Source: Rhizobium sp. BK418 (GTDB lineage: Bacteria > Pseudomonadota > Alphaproteobacteria > Rhizobiales > Rhizobiaceae). From it: 64,000 nucleotides of DNA. The DNA is taken from positions 149,546 to 213,545 of the forward strand of contig NZ_SLZK01000008.1 in the NCBI RefSeq assembly GCF_004341105.1, given 5' to 3'. The notes under the pieces are model-generated. The model ran no database searches and was not told the origin of the DNA. It saw nothing but the letters and a program-made list of their open reading frames with translations. The position numbers were made by a program, and so were the translations under genes. Of this stretch, positions 8,689-17,067 are shown in pieces; the stretch's first letter is position 1, and each line of letters starts with the position of its first letter.

Positions 8689-9030
8689 TTAGGGGCTTAA
8701 AAACGAAGCCTCAAGAGGCACGGGATCATCCGATTGAGAACGGCAAGCCTGCGAGATGAATTCTATCTCCGCGCAGGCTTCCTCGGAAAGACCGGCGCGC
8801 AGGGCGCGCTGGTGCGTCTCCCGACAGGCATTCAAAGCAAGCGAGACCGCGACCGAAGTCTCGAAATCGAAGCTGGAACCTTGCCTGGCAACATCCATCT
8901 CTGCGCCTGTCATGCCAAGGGCACGACCGGCTTCTTCTTGTTTCGCCAGCAGCGATTTGCTCGCGTTGGCTCCCGTGAGAGCAAGCTCTATTGAAAGCCT
9001 TATGCGAGCACCGATTGACGAGCCGGCCAT
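8689..9030 (-). CDS. Small helical protein resembling the AhpD-like C-terminal half
   Basis: 113 residues from ATG 9030, with GGAG upstream. It is all-helical by composition, and its body (SLLAKQEEAGRALGMTGAEMDVARQG) and tail (LRAGLSEEACAEIEFISQ) resemble the C-terminal helices of carboxymuconolactone-decarboxylase-like proteins. The N-terminal CxxC active-site motif is absent, so a peroxidase activity is unlikely. It could be a truncated paralogue of the 9596-10141 gene or a separate family. It sits 24 bases after the DUF1348 gene on the same strand, probably in one transcription unit. Confidence 0.6.
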   Translation of the reverse strand: MAGSSIGARIRLSIELALTGANASKSLLAKQEEAGRALGMTGAEMDVARQGSSFDFETSVAVSLALNACRETHQRALRAGLSEEACAEIEFISQACRSQSDDPVPLEASFLSP

Positions 9031-9054
9031 TTTTCCATCTCCTGGCTCAGCCGT

Positions 9055-9519
9055 CTAAAAGCCGAAATCACTCAGGCCAGGATGGTCGTCCGGGCGGCGG
9101 CCCAGCGGCCAACGAAACTTGCGATCGACTTCAGCGATCGGGTGTTCGTTGATGCTTGCATGACGTTCCCGCATAAGGCCATCCTCGGCAAACTCCCAGT
9201 TCTCGTTGCCATAGGCACGGAACCACTGGCCGCTGTCATCGCGATATTCGTAGGCGTATCGGACGGCAATACGATTGCCGGTGAAGGCCCAGAGTTCCTT
9301 GATCAGGCGGTAGTCGAGCTCCTTATTCCACTTGCGGGTCAGGAAAGCCTCGGCCTCGGCCCGGTTCTTCGCGAACTCGGCGCGATTGCGCCAACGGGTA
9401 TCGAGCGTATAGGCAAGCGCCACTTTGGCGGGATCGCGGCTGTTCCAGCCATCCTCTGCAAGACGGACCTTTTCAATCGCGCTCTCTCTGGTGAATGGGG
9501 GAAGCGGTGGACGGGACAT
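9055..9519 (-). CDS. DUF1348 / SnoaL-like (NTF2 fold) protein
   Basis: 154 residues from ATG 9519, preceded by GAGAGGAA. The sequence ESAIEKVRLAEDGWNSRDPAKVALAYTLDTRWRNR and WAFTGNRIAVRYAYEYRD with the terminal HPIAEVDRKFRWPLGRRPDDHPGLSDFGF pattern is characteristic of DUF1348, a family of small NTF2-fold proteins often found beside oxidoreductases. The function is unknown; the cone-shaped pocket suggests a small aromatic or lactone ligand. It follows the AhpD-like gene on the same strand by 76 bases. Confidence 0.85.
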   Translation of the reverse strand: MSRPPLPPFTRESAIEKVRLAEDGWNSRDPAKVALAYTLDTRWRNRAEFAKNRAEAEAFLTRKWNKELDYRLIKELWAFTGNRIAVRYAYEYRDDSGQWFRAYGNENWEFAEDGLMRERHASINEHPIAEVDRKFRWPLGRRPDDHPGLSDFGF

Positions 9520-9595
9520 GGTAAAATTCCTCTCGGGATGATTTCTGACCGCGGGGCGGGAGGCGGTAAGTCTTGCGCCGCCTCCAGGCTTGGCC

Positions 9596-10141
9596 TTAGG
9601 CAGCAGTGTCAATGCGGGGGAAGTCGATCTCGGTGTCGAGGGCCTCGTTCACGTAGTTCGTAAAGGTGTTGAGGGCCACATGGGCGATGATCTCGACGAT
9701 CTCGGCATCGCTGTAGCCGGCATCGCGAACCTTGGCGATTTCGGCTGGCGCGACGGACCCGCGAGCGACCGTCAGAGCCCGGGCGAACTCGACAGCGGCC
9801 GCTGCCTTAGGATCGTTGGATGTGCCGTTTCGGTTGGCAACGATTTCACTTTCGTCGAGCTTGGCGAACTTCCTGCCGGTGAAGGTGTGGGCGGACAAGC
9901 AATAGTCACAGCCGTTTGCTTCAGCCATGGCGAGGGCGATGCGTTCGCGGGTGGCCGGCGGCAACTTTCCCTTGCCAAGTGCGCCCTGGAGCGACGTCAA
10001 GCCCGACAGCGCTGCGGGGCTGTTGGAAACCAGACGAAAGATGTTGGGGACGGAGCCGATCTGCTTCTGGATGGTCTCGAGGATCGGACGAGAGGCTTCC
10101 GGAGCGTCGTCGATCGTTGCCGGGGTAGGAATGCGTGACAT
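9596..10141 (-). CDS. Carboxymuconolactone decarboxylase/AhpD-like peroxidase
   Basis: 181 residues. The peroxidase-type motif AMAEANGCDYCLSAHTFTG carries CxxC and the following histidine, and SVPNIFRLVSNSPAALSG upstream is the usual N-terminal signature of the uncharacterised-peroxidase-related branch. Such proteins reduce hydroperoxides or act as thiol-disulfide relays. It lies upstream of the DUF1348 and small helical genes on the minus strand and downstream of the reductase-ferredoxin fusion, with which it could form a detoxification unit. The start ATG 10141 follows a GGAGA site. Confidence 0.9.
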   Translation of the reverse strand: MSRIPTPATIDDAPEASRPILETIQKQIGSVPNIFRLVSNSPAALSGLTSLQGALGKGKLPPATRERIALAMAEANGCDYCLSAHTFTGRKFAKLDESEIVANRNGTSNDPKAAAAVEFARALTVARGSVAPAEIAKVRDAGYSDAEIVEIIAHVALNTFTNYVNEALDTEIDFPRIDTAA

Positions 10142-10265
10142 TGTATTCTCCTTTTTTGGTTGAGGGAGACGTCGCTCCCTTGGGATTGAATATGACCTGG
10201 TGGGGCGGCTTGCTGAACATCGAAAGGGAACAAGGGTCCATTACGTCGGACGCAGCAATCGGCCC

Positions 10266-12323
10266 TTAGACAGCGAGCTGCAGGCCGCCGTTCTGGTCTG
10301 CGGGAACAGCGCAGCAGAGAAGCACTTCATCCGCGTCGATCTTCGCGGTGGGCTGCTTGACGTAAGCGACGGCACCCTTGACGAGCTTGGTCCGGCACGT
10401 GCCGCAGTTGCCTTCGCGGCAGCTGAATTCGGGGTCGAGGCCACGCGCTTCGGCAAGTTCCAGGAGAGTGCCGGAACCAGGTGTCCACCGTGCCTCTTTC
10501 AGGGAATTCGTGAACACGACGGGCACAGGTTTTTCGGACGGCTGCGCGACAGGAGACATCAGGGCTGGTGTGGGTTGCCCTGTGCGGACCAGCGACGACG
10601 GACCGAAGGCTTCAGCCTGAATGCGATCGTCAGCAATGTTGAGAGCCCTCAGTCCGTCATAGAGGCCTTGTGTGAACTGGGGAGGCCCGCAGAGATAGAA
10701 ATCGTAGTCGTTGAAGGGAAGGAACCGCGTCAGCATCGCCATATCGATCCGCCCTGCGGCATCGAAATCCCTGCCCTCTTCGGCATCCGTGGTGTCACTG
10801 AGGATCCTGACCAGCCGCACGGCGCCCTTGGCCGCACCGACCAGTTCCCCGATCTCCTGATCGAACGGCCTATCGGCCTTGGAACGGGACGCATGGAATA
10901 ACGTCACCGGGCGGACGCGCTGCTTGCGGAGCCCCTCGTAAACGATATGACGGAGCATCGCGAGCATCGGCGTAATGCCGACGCCGCCTGCAAGAAGCAC
11001 CGCCGGACGGGTTGAACGCGCGTCTATGCTGAAGTGGCCGGCCGGCGCGCGCGCCTCGATGACATCGCCAACGGCGATGCGATCATGGAGGAACTGAGAT
11101 ACCTGACCATCGCGCTTGACGCTGATGCGGTAGATCCCGTCGGACGGCGCGACCGAGAGCGTGTAGGTGCGAATGACCGCCTTATTTTCGCCGGGCAGCT
11201 TTATGCGGATGGGCAGATGCTGACCGGCCGCGTGCGGGAGTAGCCCTGCGCCATCGCCTGGCTGGAGGTGGAAAGACTTGATCGTCGCGCTTTCATCAAC
11301 GATCGCGGTGACGGTCATTGGCCGCCAGCTCTTGGCAAACTCTGCGGCGCGGAGACGGTCGGCCGCTTGGCTCCAGCTGCCTGTCATCAGGGAACTCGGC
11401 GACCAGCCGTCCTTCTGAAAAGCCCATCTCAACGCCAGTGCATTGCGGCGACGTACGATCCGTGTCGACTTGAATGTCCAGAACCGCTCTGCCCCCTGGA
11501 AAGCGGCGATCTCGGGGGAGTCGAATATGACTTCGGCTTTGCCCGTCATCTGCAGCATATCGCCGGTGTTGAAATCCACGAACAGAAGTCCTGCCTTTCC
11601 GTTCATCAGGATGTTGCCCAACGTTGCAAAGAAGAGATTGCCATCGAAATCCGGGATCGTCATGACGCCATCGTCACCAACGCGGACAAACCCCGCATTG
11701 CCGCCCCGGTGGGACACATCCACCTGGCGCCGGTCCTCGCGATCAACGTAGGACGCGACAAAGAAGGCGTCGGCTTCCCGAATGATCGCGCGCGCCTCGT
11801 CATCGAGGGCGGGCAGTTCCTCAACCTCACCTTGAAACGAAGTCTCGGGCTGGCGTTCGAATGTAAAGTCGCGCAGCTGAATGTAACGCGGACAATTTCC
11901 AAAGCTCTGGTCGACATCGACGCGGAAACCGCCATCGATCGTCGAGACAAAGCCGTTCATACGGTTGCGGCGGCGTGTGTGCATCTCGATCCCGAGAAGA
12001 CCGATCGGCAAGCCGTCCGCCAGTCCTTCGCTTGCCGGGTCGCTGGGATCTCGGCTTGCGAGGATGTCTAGGATGGCAGGCGAAGGCGACGACATGAACC
12101 CCGGCTGGCCTTCGATAACGGTCGCCCAGGCGTCACCTGCTTGATCGACGCTCCCGAGAACGATGAAGGGGAGTTGGGCGTAGAAGTCACGGTGCTGGTC
12201 CGGCATGAAATCGCGAACGACACGCTGGCCGACGGAGGCCATGCGTTCCTTTACGCCGAGCTTTTCCTGAATAAAGGTCTCGCCTTCATGCCACGTCGGC
12301 AATCTTGTAAGCTTCACGGACAT
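10266..12323 (-). CDS. PPOX-like / ferredoxin reductase / 2Fe-2S fusion protein
   Basis: 685 residues from ATG 12323, with GGAGAA upstream; the open frame continues further upstream but lacks coding character. Residues about 40-200 form a pyridoxamine-phosphate-oxidase-like flavin-binding split barrel. From about 330 follows an FAD/NAD ferredoxin-reductase module (IRTYTLSVAPSDG, then LLAGGVGITPMLAMLRHI and FYLCGPPQFTQGL). The C-terminal 90 residues are a plant-type 2Fe-2S ferredoxin with EFSCREGNCGTCRTKLV and a last cysteine in LLCCAVP. This is a self-contained NAD(P)H-to-FeS electron chain with an extra flavin domain. It likely reduces a small organic substrate; the acceptor is unknown. Confidence 0.9.
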   Translation of the reverse strand: MSVKLTRLPTWHEGETFIQEKLGVKERMASVGQRVVRDFMPDQHRDFYAQLPFIVLGSVDQAGDAWATVIEGQPGFMSSPSPAILDILASRDPSDPASEGLADGLPIGLLGIEMHTRRRNRMNGFVSTIDGGFRVDVDQSFGNCPRYIQLRDFTFERQPETSFQGEVEELPALDDEARAIIREADAFFVASYVDREDRRQVDVSHRGGNAGFVRVGDDGVMTIPDFDGNLFFATLGNILMNGKAGLLFVDFNTGDMLQMTGKAEVIFDSPEIAAFQGAERFWTFKSTRIVRRRNALALRWAFQKDGWSPSSLMTGSWSQAADRLRAAEFAKSWRPMTVTAIVDESATIKSFHLQPGDGAGLLPHAAGQHLPIRIKLPGENKAVIRTYTLSVAPSDGIYRISVKRDGQVSQFLHDRIAVGDVIEARAPAGHFSIDARSTRPAVLLAGGVGITPMLAMLRHIVYEGLRKQRVRPVTLFHASRSKADRPFDQEIGELVGAAKGAVRLVRILSDTTDAEEGRDFDAAGRIDMAMLTRFLPFNDYDFYLCGPPQFTQGLYDGLRALNIADDRIQAEAFGPSSLVRTGQPTPALMSPVAQPSEKPVPVVFTNSLKEARWTPGSGTLLELAEARGLDPEFSCREGNCGTCRTKLVKGAVAYVKQPTAKIDADEVLLCCAVPADQNGGLQLAV

Positions 12324-12382
12324 CTCTGTTCTCCAGAAAAAGAGGCGAAGAGCGTGCGAGGTGCCGCACGCCCTGTCCAGGC

Positions 12383-12994
12383 TCAGGCGGCAAGACCGGC
12401 CGGCGTTTTGACGAAATCGACGAAGCCCGGAAGTTGCTCGACCCGGCGCAGCAGGGCATTCACGGACGGATAGGCGCTGAGGTCGACGTTGCCCTCTGGG
12501 GCCCGTGCGACATAGCTGTAGACCGCGACGTCGGCGATGGTCGGACGGTTGCCCACCAGCCATTCGCGCCCTTGCAGATGGCTCTCGATCCGGCCAAGGA
12601 TGGTATGTGCCCGGCCGATAACTTCTTCTGGGTTGAACTTGGCGCCGAAGACCGTCACCAGACGCGCAGCTGCCGGACCGTAAGCAATTTCACCGGCTGC
12701 AACCGAGAGCCAGCGCTGAACGTCGGCGGCCCCTTTTGCATCTTCCGGGAGCCATTCCGTCTTGCCCGACTTCTTGGCGAGGTAGACCAGGATCGCGTTG
12801 GAATCGGAAATGAAGACATCGCCATCCGCCAGCACCGGGACCTGCCCGAAGGGGTTCATCTTAAGGAAGTCGGGCTGCTTGTGGGCGCCAGATTTCAGAT
12901 CGACTTCGACCAGCTCGTGGGGGAGCCCGACCAGAGAAAGGAAGAGCCGGGCGCGGTGCGCGTGACCTGACAGCGGGTGGTGATAAAGTTTCAT
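12383..12994 (-). CDS. Glutathione S-transferase
   Basis: 203 residues from ATG 12994 behind AGGAG. The thioredoxin-fold N-terminal domain (MKLYHHPLSGHAHRARLFLSL, then NPFGQVPVLADGDVFISDSNAILVYL) contains the cis-proline and SNAI glutathione-binding site, and the helical C-terminal domain has the conserved NRPTIADVAVYSYV motif. It conjugates or reduces electrophiles with glutathione in the cytoplasm. It lies 59 bases upstream of the reductase-ferredoxin fusion on the same strand, so the two are probably cotranscribed. Confidence 0.92.
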   Translation of the reverse strand: MKLYHHPLSGHAHRARLFLSLVGLPHELVEVDLKSGAHKQPDFLKMNPFGQVPVLADGDVFISDSNAILVYLAKKSGKTEWLPEDAKGAADVQRWLSVAAGEIAYGPAAARLVTVFGAKFNPEEVIGRAHTILGRIESHLQGREWLVGNRPTIADVAVYSYVARAPEGNVDLSAYPSVNALLRRVEQLPGFVDFVKTPAGLAA

Positions 12995-13184
12995 GTGATC
13001 GCTCCTGATTGAAGGCCGGGCTCGTTCCCGATCCGTGAACACAGGATGCAATGCGCAACCGCGCGGCTGAATACTCATGTTCGGCACTGGACTGTTACGC
13101 TGAGCGGAATAGTTCGGTAGCGCCAGGATGAAAGGTGAACTTCGCATCCATCCCGTCGGGCGATCTCCCAAGCTGAACAGCGGC

Positions 13185-14090
13185 TCACATCGTTCCGGTT
13201 GTCCGCAGTTCCTTTATCAAGTCGACGAGCTGGCGAAGCTTCGCCGGCAGATTGCGCCTTCCGGGGTAGTAGAGACATAAGCCGGGATAAGGCGGGGTCC
13301 AGTCAGCAAGAACCTGCTCCAGCTTACCGGCAGCAAGATCATCTTCGACCTGCCACTCACTCAGGTAGGCTAGCCCCGCCCCCTCACGCGCGGCCCGGAG
13401 CATCAGATCGCTATCGTCGAGCACGAGCCTGCCGGGAACGTCGAGCGCGAAGCTCTCGCCTCGCCGCTCGAACTCCCAGCGATAGATGGTTCCGCTCGCC
13501 ATTCGTGCACGAATGCACAAGTGGTTTTGGAGCTCTGCCGGGACCTCCGGCTTTCCATAGCGGCGGAAGTAATCGGTCGACCCGACAATGGCCGGTCGGA
13601 TGCTGTCGCCGATCGGGACGACCACCATGTCGGGAGGAACGGCTTCTCGGATCCTGATCCCGGCGTCAAAACCCTTTGCGTTGACATCGACCAGCGCACC
13701 CTCCGTGACGATCTCCACCCCCATCTGCGGGTTCCGGCGCATGTACTCCAGGATCAACGGTGTCAGGATCATCCGCGTTGCGCCGACGGATGTATTGATC
13801 CGCAAGGTGCCCGTGGCTTCTGCCCGATGTTCATCGATATGCTCGACGGCGTTGCGGATCGCCTCTAGCGCCGGTCCGACGCTTGCGACGAACTGCTCTC
13901 CCGCGGCTGAAAGGACCACGCTCCGGGTCGAGCGGTTGAAAAGCCTGACGCCCATGCGGGTCTCCAGCGCAGCGATCTGCTGGCTCAGCGACGACGACGA
14001 TATTCCGAGCTCCCGCGCCGCGGCCCGGAACCCGCCTCGAGACGAGACGGCAAGGACAGCCTCAAGTTCAGCAAGTGAGCCGCGCATCAT
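13185..14090 (-). CDS. LysR-family regulator
   Basis: 301 residues: helix-turn-helix at about 5-65 (LEAVLAVSSRGGFRAAARELG, SSSLSQQIAALETRMGVRLFNRSTRSV) followed by the effector domain. It is divergent from the aldehyde dehydrogenase gene (95 bases between starts) and upstream of the GST and fusion genes on its own strand, so either side could be its target. The gap between divergent starts is the natural binding site, but no clear T-N11-A box was fixed. Confidence 0.9.
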   Translation of the reverse strand: MMRGSLAELEAVLAVSSRGGFRAAARELGISSSSLSQQIAALETRMGVRLFNRSTRSVVLSAAGEQFVASVGPALEAIRNAVEHIDEHRAEATGTLRINTSVGATRMILTPLILEYMRRNPQMGVEIVTEGALVDVNAKGFDAGIRIREAVPPDMVVVPIGDSIRPAIVGSTDYFRRYGKPEVPAELQNHLCIRARMASGTIYRWEFERRGESFALDVPGRLVLDDSDLMLRAAREGAGLAYLSEWQVEDDLAAGKLEQVLADWTPPYPGLCLYYPGRRNLPAKLRQLVDLIKELRTTGTM

Positions 14091-14185
14091 TGTCCGTAAT
14101 CTCCTATCAGGCTGGGCATATTTGACCTCCTTATCAGGACAGGGTCGAAGTGCCAGATATGACAGAACAGCAAAAGGAGTTTGAG

Positions 14186-15604
14186 ATGCCCATCATCGAC
14201 AAGATTTATATCGACGGAGGCTTCGTCACACCGAAGGGATCGGAGACCGCCAATCTTTACAATCCGTCGACAGAGGAGAAGATCGGCACAGTCCGGCTTG
14301 GCGGCATCGAAGATGCACGTGAGGCTGTCGCCGCCGCGAAACGTGCCTTCCCGGCGTTCTCACGGACGACGAAGGCCGAGCGTATCGAGATGCTTAAGCG
14401 TTTGAACGCAGCCGTCGCGGCGCACACCTCCGACCTAACGGAAGCGATGGCACTCGAATATGGTGCTCCTCAGACCGTTACCCGGTTCGCTATTCCCCAC
14501 GCTGCTTCAAGCTTTCTGACCATGGCGAAGGTTCTGGAGGATTATGAATTCGAGCGACAGATGGGCCGCGCCCGCGTCCTCATGCAGCCCTCTGGCGTTG
14601 CCGCCGCCATCACGCCTTGGAACAGCAATATCGGCTTCATAACCTCAAAGCTTGCGACCGCCATCGCCGCCGGCACGACCATCGTCATCAAGCCCAGCGA
14701 GATGAGCGCGATACAGACGCAGATCCTCACCGAGTGCCTTCATGAAGCGGGTTTGCCGAAGGGTGTATTCAACATCGTCAACGGGCTCGGCAATGTCGTC
14801 GGCGCAGAGCTCAGCCGGCATCCTGATATCGCGAAGGTGACGTTCACCGGCTCTACCGCGGTTGGCAGGGAAATCATGCGCAACGCGGCCGACACCTTCA
14901 AGCGCGTGACGCTGGAACTCGGCGGCAAAGGCCCGAACATCATTCTCGACGATACCGGCCTGGACGCGACTATTCCCGCCGTACTGCGGATGGGGTTCAT
15001 CAACAGCGGCCAGGCCTGCATTGCCGGCACCCGAATTCTGGTTCCCAGCCATCGGCTCGACGACGTTTTGGCCAGGCTGAAGCAAGAGATCGAGACATTC
15101 AAGATCGGCGCCCCCGACGATCCGGACGCAATGATCGGACCGATGGTTAGTCAAAAGCAGTACGACCGGGTCCAGTCCTATATCGAGCTGGGGACACGAC
15201 AGGGCGCCTGCCTCCTGACGGGTGGTCTCGGACGGCCTGCCGGATTGGAGCGAGGCTGGTTCACGAAGCCAACCATATTCACTCACGTCAACAACCAGAT
15301 GCGTATCGCGCGCGAGGAGATATTCGGGCCGGTCCTGTCGGTAATCAGTTATCGAGACGAGGACCAAGCCGTGTCCATCGCCAACGACACGCCGTATGGA
15401 CTTCAGGCCTACCTGCATGGCACCGATGTCGCGCGCATGCAGGCGCTTGCGGATCGCCTGGAGTCCGGCCGCGTCGTCGTCAACGGCGCCCCCCATGAAC
15501 CTCTCGCTCCTTTTGGTGGGTTCAAGCAGTCGGGTATCGGTCGCGAGTATGGCGTGTTCGGCCTCGAGGCGTTCCTGGAGCCGAAAGCCGTCATCGCCTC
15601 ATAA
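14186..15604 (+). CDS. NAD(P)-dependent aldehyde dehydrogenase
   Basis: 472 residues from ATG 14186, chosen for the AAAGGAG site just upstream and for matching the usual family start; an in-frame start 12 codons earlier is less likely. It carries the cofactor-binding region (ITPWNSN, KPSEMSAIQTQ, FTGSTAVGREIM), the catalytic glutamate in LELGGKGPNIIL and the catalytic cysteine in NSGQACIAGTR. It oxidises an aldehyde to the acid in the cytoplasm. Divergent LysR control is likely. The convergent alcohol dehydrogenase gene ends 20 bases beyond its stop; the two could process the same alcohol/aldehyde chain (inference). Confidence 0.93.
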   Translation: MPIIDKIYIDGGFVTPKGSETANLYNPSTEEKIGTVRLGGIEDAREAVAAAKRAFPAFSRTTKAERIEMLKRLNAAVAAHTSDLTEAMALEYGAPQTVTRFAIPHAASSFLTMAKVLEDYEFERQMGRARVLMQPSGVAAAITPWNSNIGFITSKLATAIAAGTTIVIKPSEMSAIQTQILTECLHEAGLPKGVFNIVNGLGNVVGAELSRHPDIAKVTFTGSTAVGREIMRNAADTFKRVTLELGGKGPNIILDDTGLDATIPAVLRMGFINSGQACIAGTRILVPSHRLDDVLARLKQEIETFKIGAPDDPDAMIGPMVSQKQYDRVQSYIELGTRQGACLLTGGLGRPAGLERGWFTKPTIFTHVNNQMRIAREEIFGPVLSVISYRDEDQAVSIANDTPYGLQAYLHGTDVARMQALADRLESGRVVVNGAPHEPLAPFGGFKQSGIGREYGVFGLEAFLEPKAVIAS

Positions 15605-15624
15605 GCTAGCTTGATGGGATCGCA

Positions 15625-16620
15625 TCACGCGTTCTGGATTCGGAGGAGAATCTTACCGACAGCTTTCCCGCTCTCCTGCAACTCGTGTGCCTCGGCCACT
15701 TCGTCAAGCGCATATGTCTTCGCGATCAGCGGAGCATATACCCCCGATGCGGCACAGGCCGAAACCTCATCGGCTGCCTGCCTCATCGCGGATTCCGGCA
15801 TGGTGTAGACATAGACGAAACGGAACGAGAAGCCGCCCAGCAGCGCCGGGAAGAACGGAATCGTCAGCTTCGCATCTGGCGATTCCGTCGAATAGGCCGA
15901 CACGACACCGTCGCGGGCGAGAGAGGCGATTGCTACGTCGATGTTGGCGGAGATATCGACGTCTACGATGCGATCGACGCCATTGCCGCCGGTGGCTGAT
16001 CGGACGGCCGCAGCGACATTTTCCTCGCGCCTGTTGACGACAAGATCGGCGCCCGCCGCACGCGCGACCTCCGCTTGCTGCTCACGGCTCACCGTCGCCG
16101 CCACCCATGCCCCCGCCCACTTCGCAAGAAGGATCGCTGCATTGCCGACGGCGCCTGCTCCTCCTTGGACGAGGACTCGCTTGCCGCGCAGGTCTCCGTC
16201 GGCGAAGAGGCAGCGATGCGCTGTCATCGCTGGAACGCCGAGCGCCGCTGCGATCTCGAAGGATGCGTTGTCGGCCAGCCTGACGGCCTGCACGGAGGGC
16301 ACGACGACAAATTCCGCCGCAGTACCGAACGCACGACCCCATTGGCCCATGTAGATCCAGACGCGCTCGCCGACGCGCGACAGATGCACGCCGGGACCGA
16401 CGGCGTCGATGACGCCCGCGCCGTCCTGATGCGGCACGATCCGTGGAAACGGCATGGCCTTGCCGCCAAATCCGGTTCTCGTCTTGATGTCGGAGGGATT
16501 GATGCCTGACGCGACCACCCTCACCCGGACCTCTCCCGCTCCCGGCTGCGGATCGGGGAGCTCGCCGACGGCGAGCACCTCCTTTGCAGGGCCTTGTCGG
16601 TCGTAGAAAGCAGCTCGCAT
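15625..16620 (-). CDS. MDR-type NADPH:quinone/zinc-independent alcohol dehydrogenase
   Basis: 331 residues from ATG 16620, with AGAGGTG upstream. The medium-chain reductase fold shows the GroES-like N-terminal part (GEVRVRVVASGINPSDIKTR, HQDGAGVIDAVG) and the Rossmann motif VLVQGGAGAVGNAAILLAKW. Zinc-ligand cysteines are lacking, so it belongs with the quinone-oxidoreductase branch rather than the zinc alcohol dehydrogenases. It is divergent from the HxlR regulator (106 bases between starts), with an inverted repeat in the gap, so HxlR control by a quinone or electrophile is a fair guess. Confidence 0.9.
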   Translation of the reverse strand: MRAAFYDRQGPAKEVLAVGELPDPQPGAGEVRVRVVASGINPSDIKTRTGFGGKAMPFPRIVPHQDGAGVIDAVGPGVHLSRVGERVWIYMGQWGRAFGTAAEFVVVPSVQAVRLADNASFEIAAALGVPAMTAHRCLFADGDLRGKRVLVQGGAGAVGNAAILLAKWAGAWVAATVSREQQAEVARAAGADLVVNRREENVAAAVRSATGGNGVDRIVDVDISANIDVAIASLARDGVVSAYSTESPDAKLTIPFFPALLGGFSFRFVYVYTMPESAMRQAADEVSACAASGVYAPLIAKTYALDEVAEAHELQESGKAVGKILLRIQNA

Positions 16621-16675
16621 GACGCACCTCTGAATATACTGCTTCCAACTGACGCGACACAGGCGAACTTGCAAG

Positions 16676-16694
16676 TAGGCAACAATTTTGCCTA
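16676..16694. promoter_or_regulatory. Inverted repeat between divergent genes, HxlR operator candidate
   Basis: TAGGCAA at 16676-16682 and TTGCCTA at 16688-16694 form a perfect 7-base inverted repeat with a 5-base centre, midway between the divergent oxidoreductase and HxlR starts. HxlR-family dimers bind such palindromes and commonly repress both their own gene and the divergent reductase. Confidence 0.6.
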
Positions 16695-16726
16695 TAGGTA
16701 TAGAAAATACACTATTGGAGCATGTA

Positions 16727-17050
16727 ATGACTTCTGGCCAGAAGTGCCCTGTCGAAACCACCGTCGACGTTACGGGGGGAAAATGGAAGCCAATGATCAT
16801 TTACCGGCTGCTGGACGGGCCGCGACGGTTCGGCGAGTTGCGCCGGCTTGTCGGTGACCCGAGCCAGCGTTCGCTGACGATGCAGCTCCGCGAACTCGAA
16901 GCCGACGGGATCGTCGCCCGCGAAGTCTTCGCAGAGGTTCCGCCGCGCGTTGAATACTCTCTGACGCCCTTCGGGCAGACTCTGGCACCCGTGCTGATAG
17001 CCATGCGCGACTGGGGCGTCGCGTTCCAGGAGCGGCGCTCGGCCACGTAA
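16727..17050 (+). CDS. HxlR-family transcriptional regulator
   Basis: 107 residues from ATG 16727, with TTGGAG seven bases upstream. The family motif is plain: CPVETTVDVTGGKWKPMIIYRLL at the N terminus, then the winged helix RRFGELRRLVGDPSQRSLTMQLRELEADGIV and the wing PPRVEYSLTPFGQTL. HxlR proteins are small DUF24 dimers; several sense quinones or aldehydes through the conserved N-terminal cysteine, present here (residue 7). It probably regulates the divergent oxidoreductase gene. Confidence 0.93.
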   Translation: MTSGQKCPVETTVDVTGGKWKPMIIYRLLDGPRRFGELRRLVGDPSQRSLTMQLRELEADGIVAREVFAEVPPRVEYSLTPFGQTLAPVLIAMRDWGVAFQERRSAT

Positions 17051-17067
17051 TACTAGCCTTCGTTGCT

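Noticed and set aside
15610..15621. CTTGATGGGATC, identical to the start of tRNA-like fragment A
   Set aside because: Only 12 bases match and no T-arm follows, so it was left out of the repeat family.
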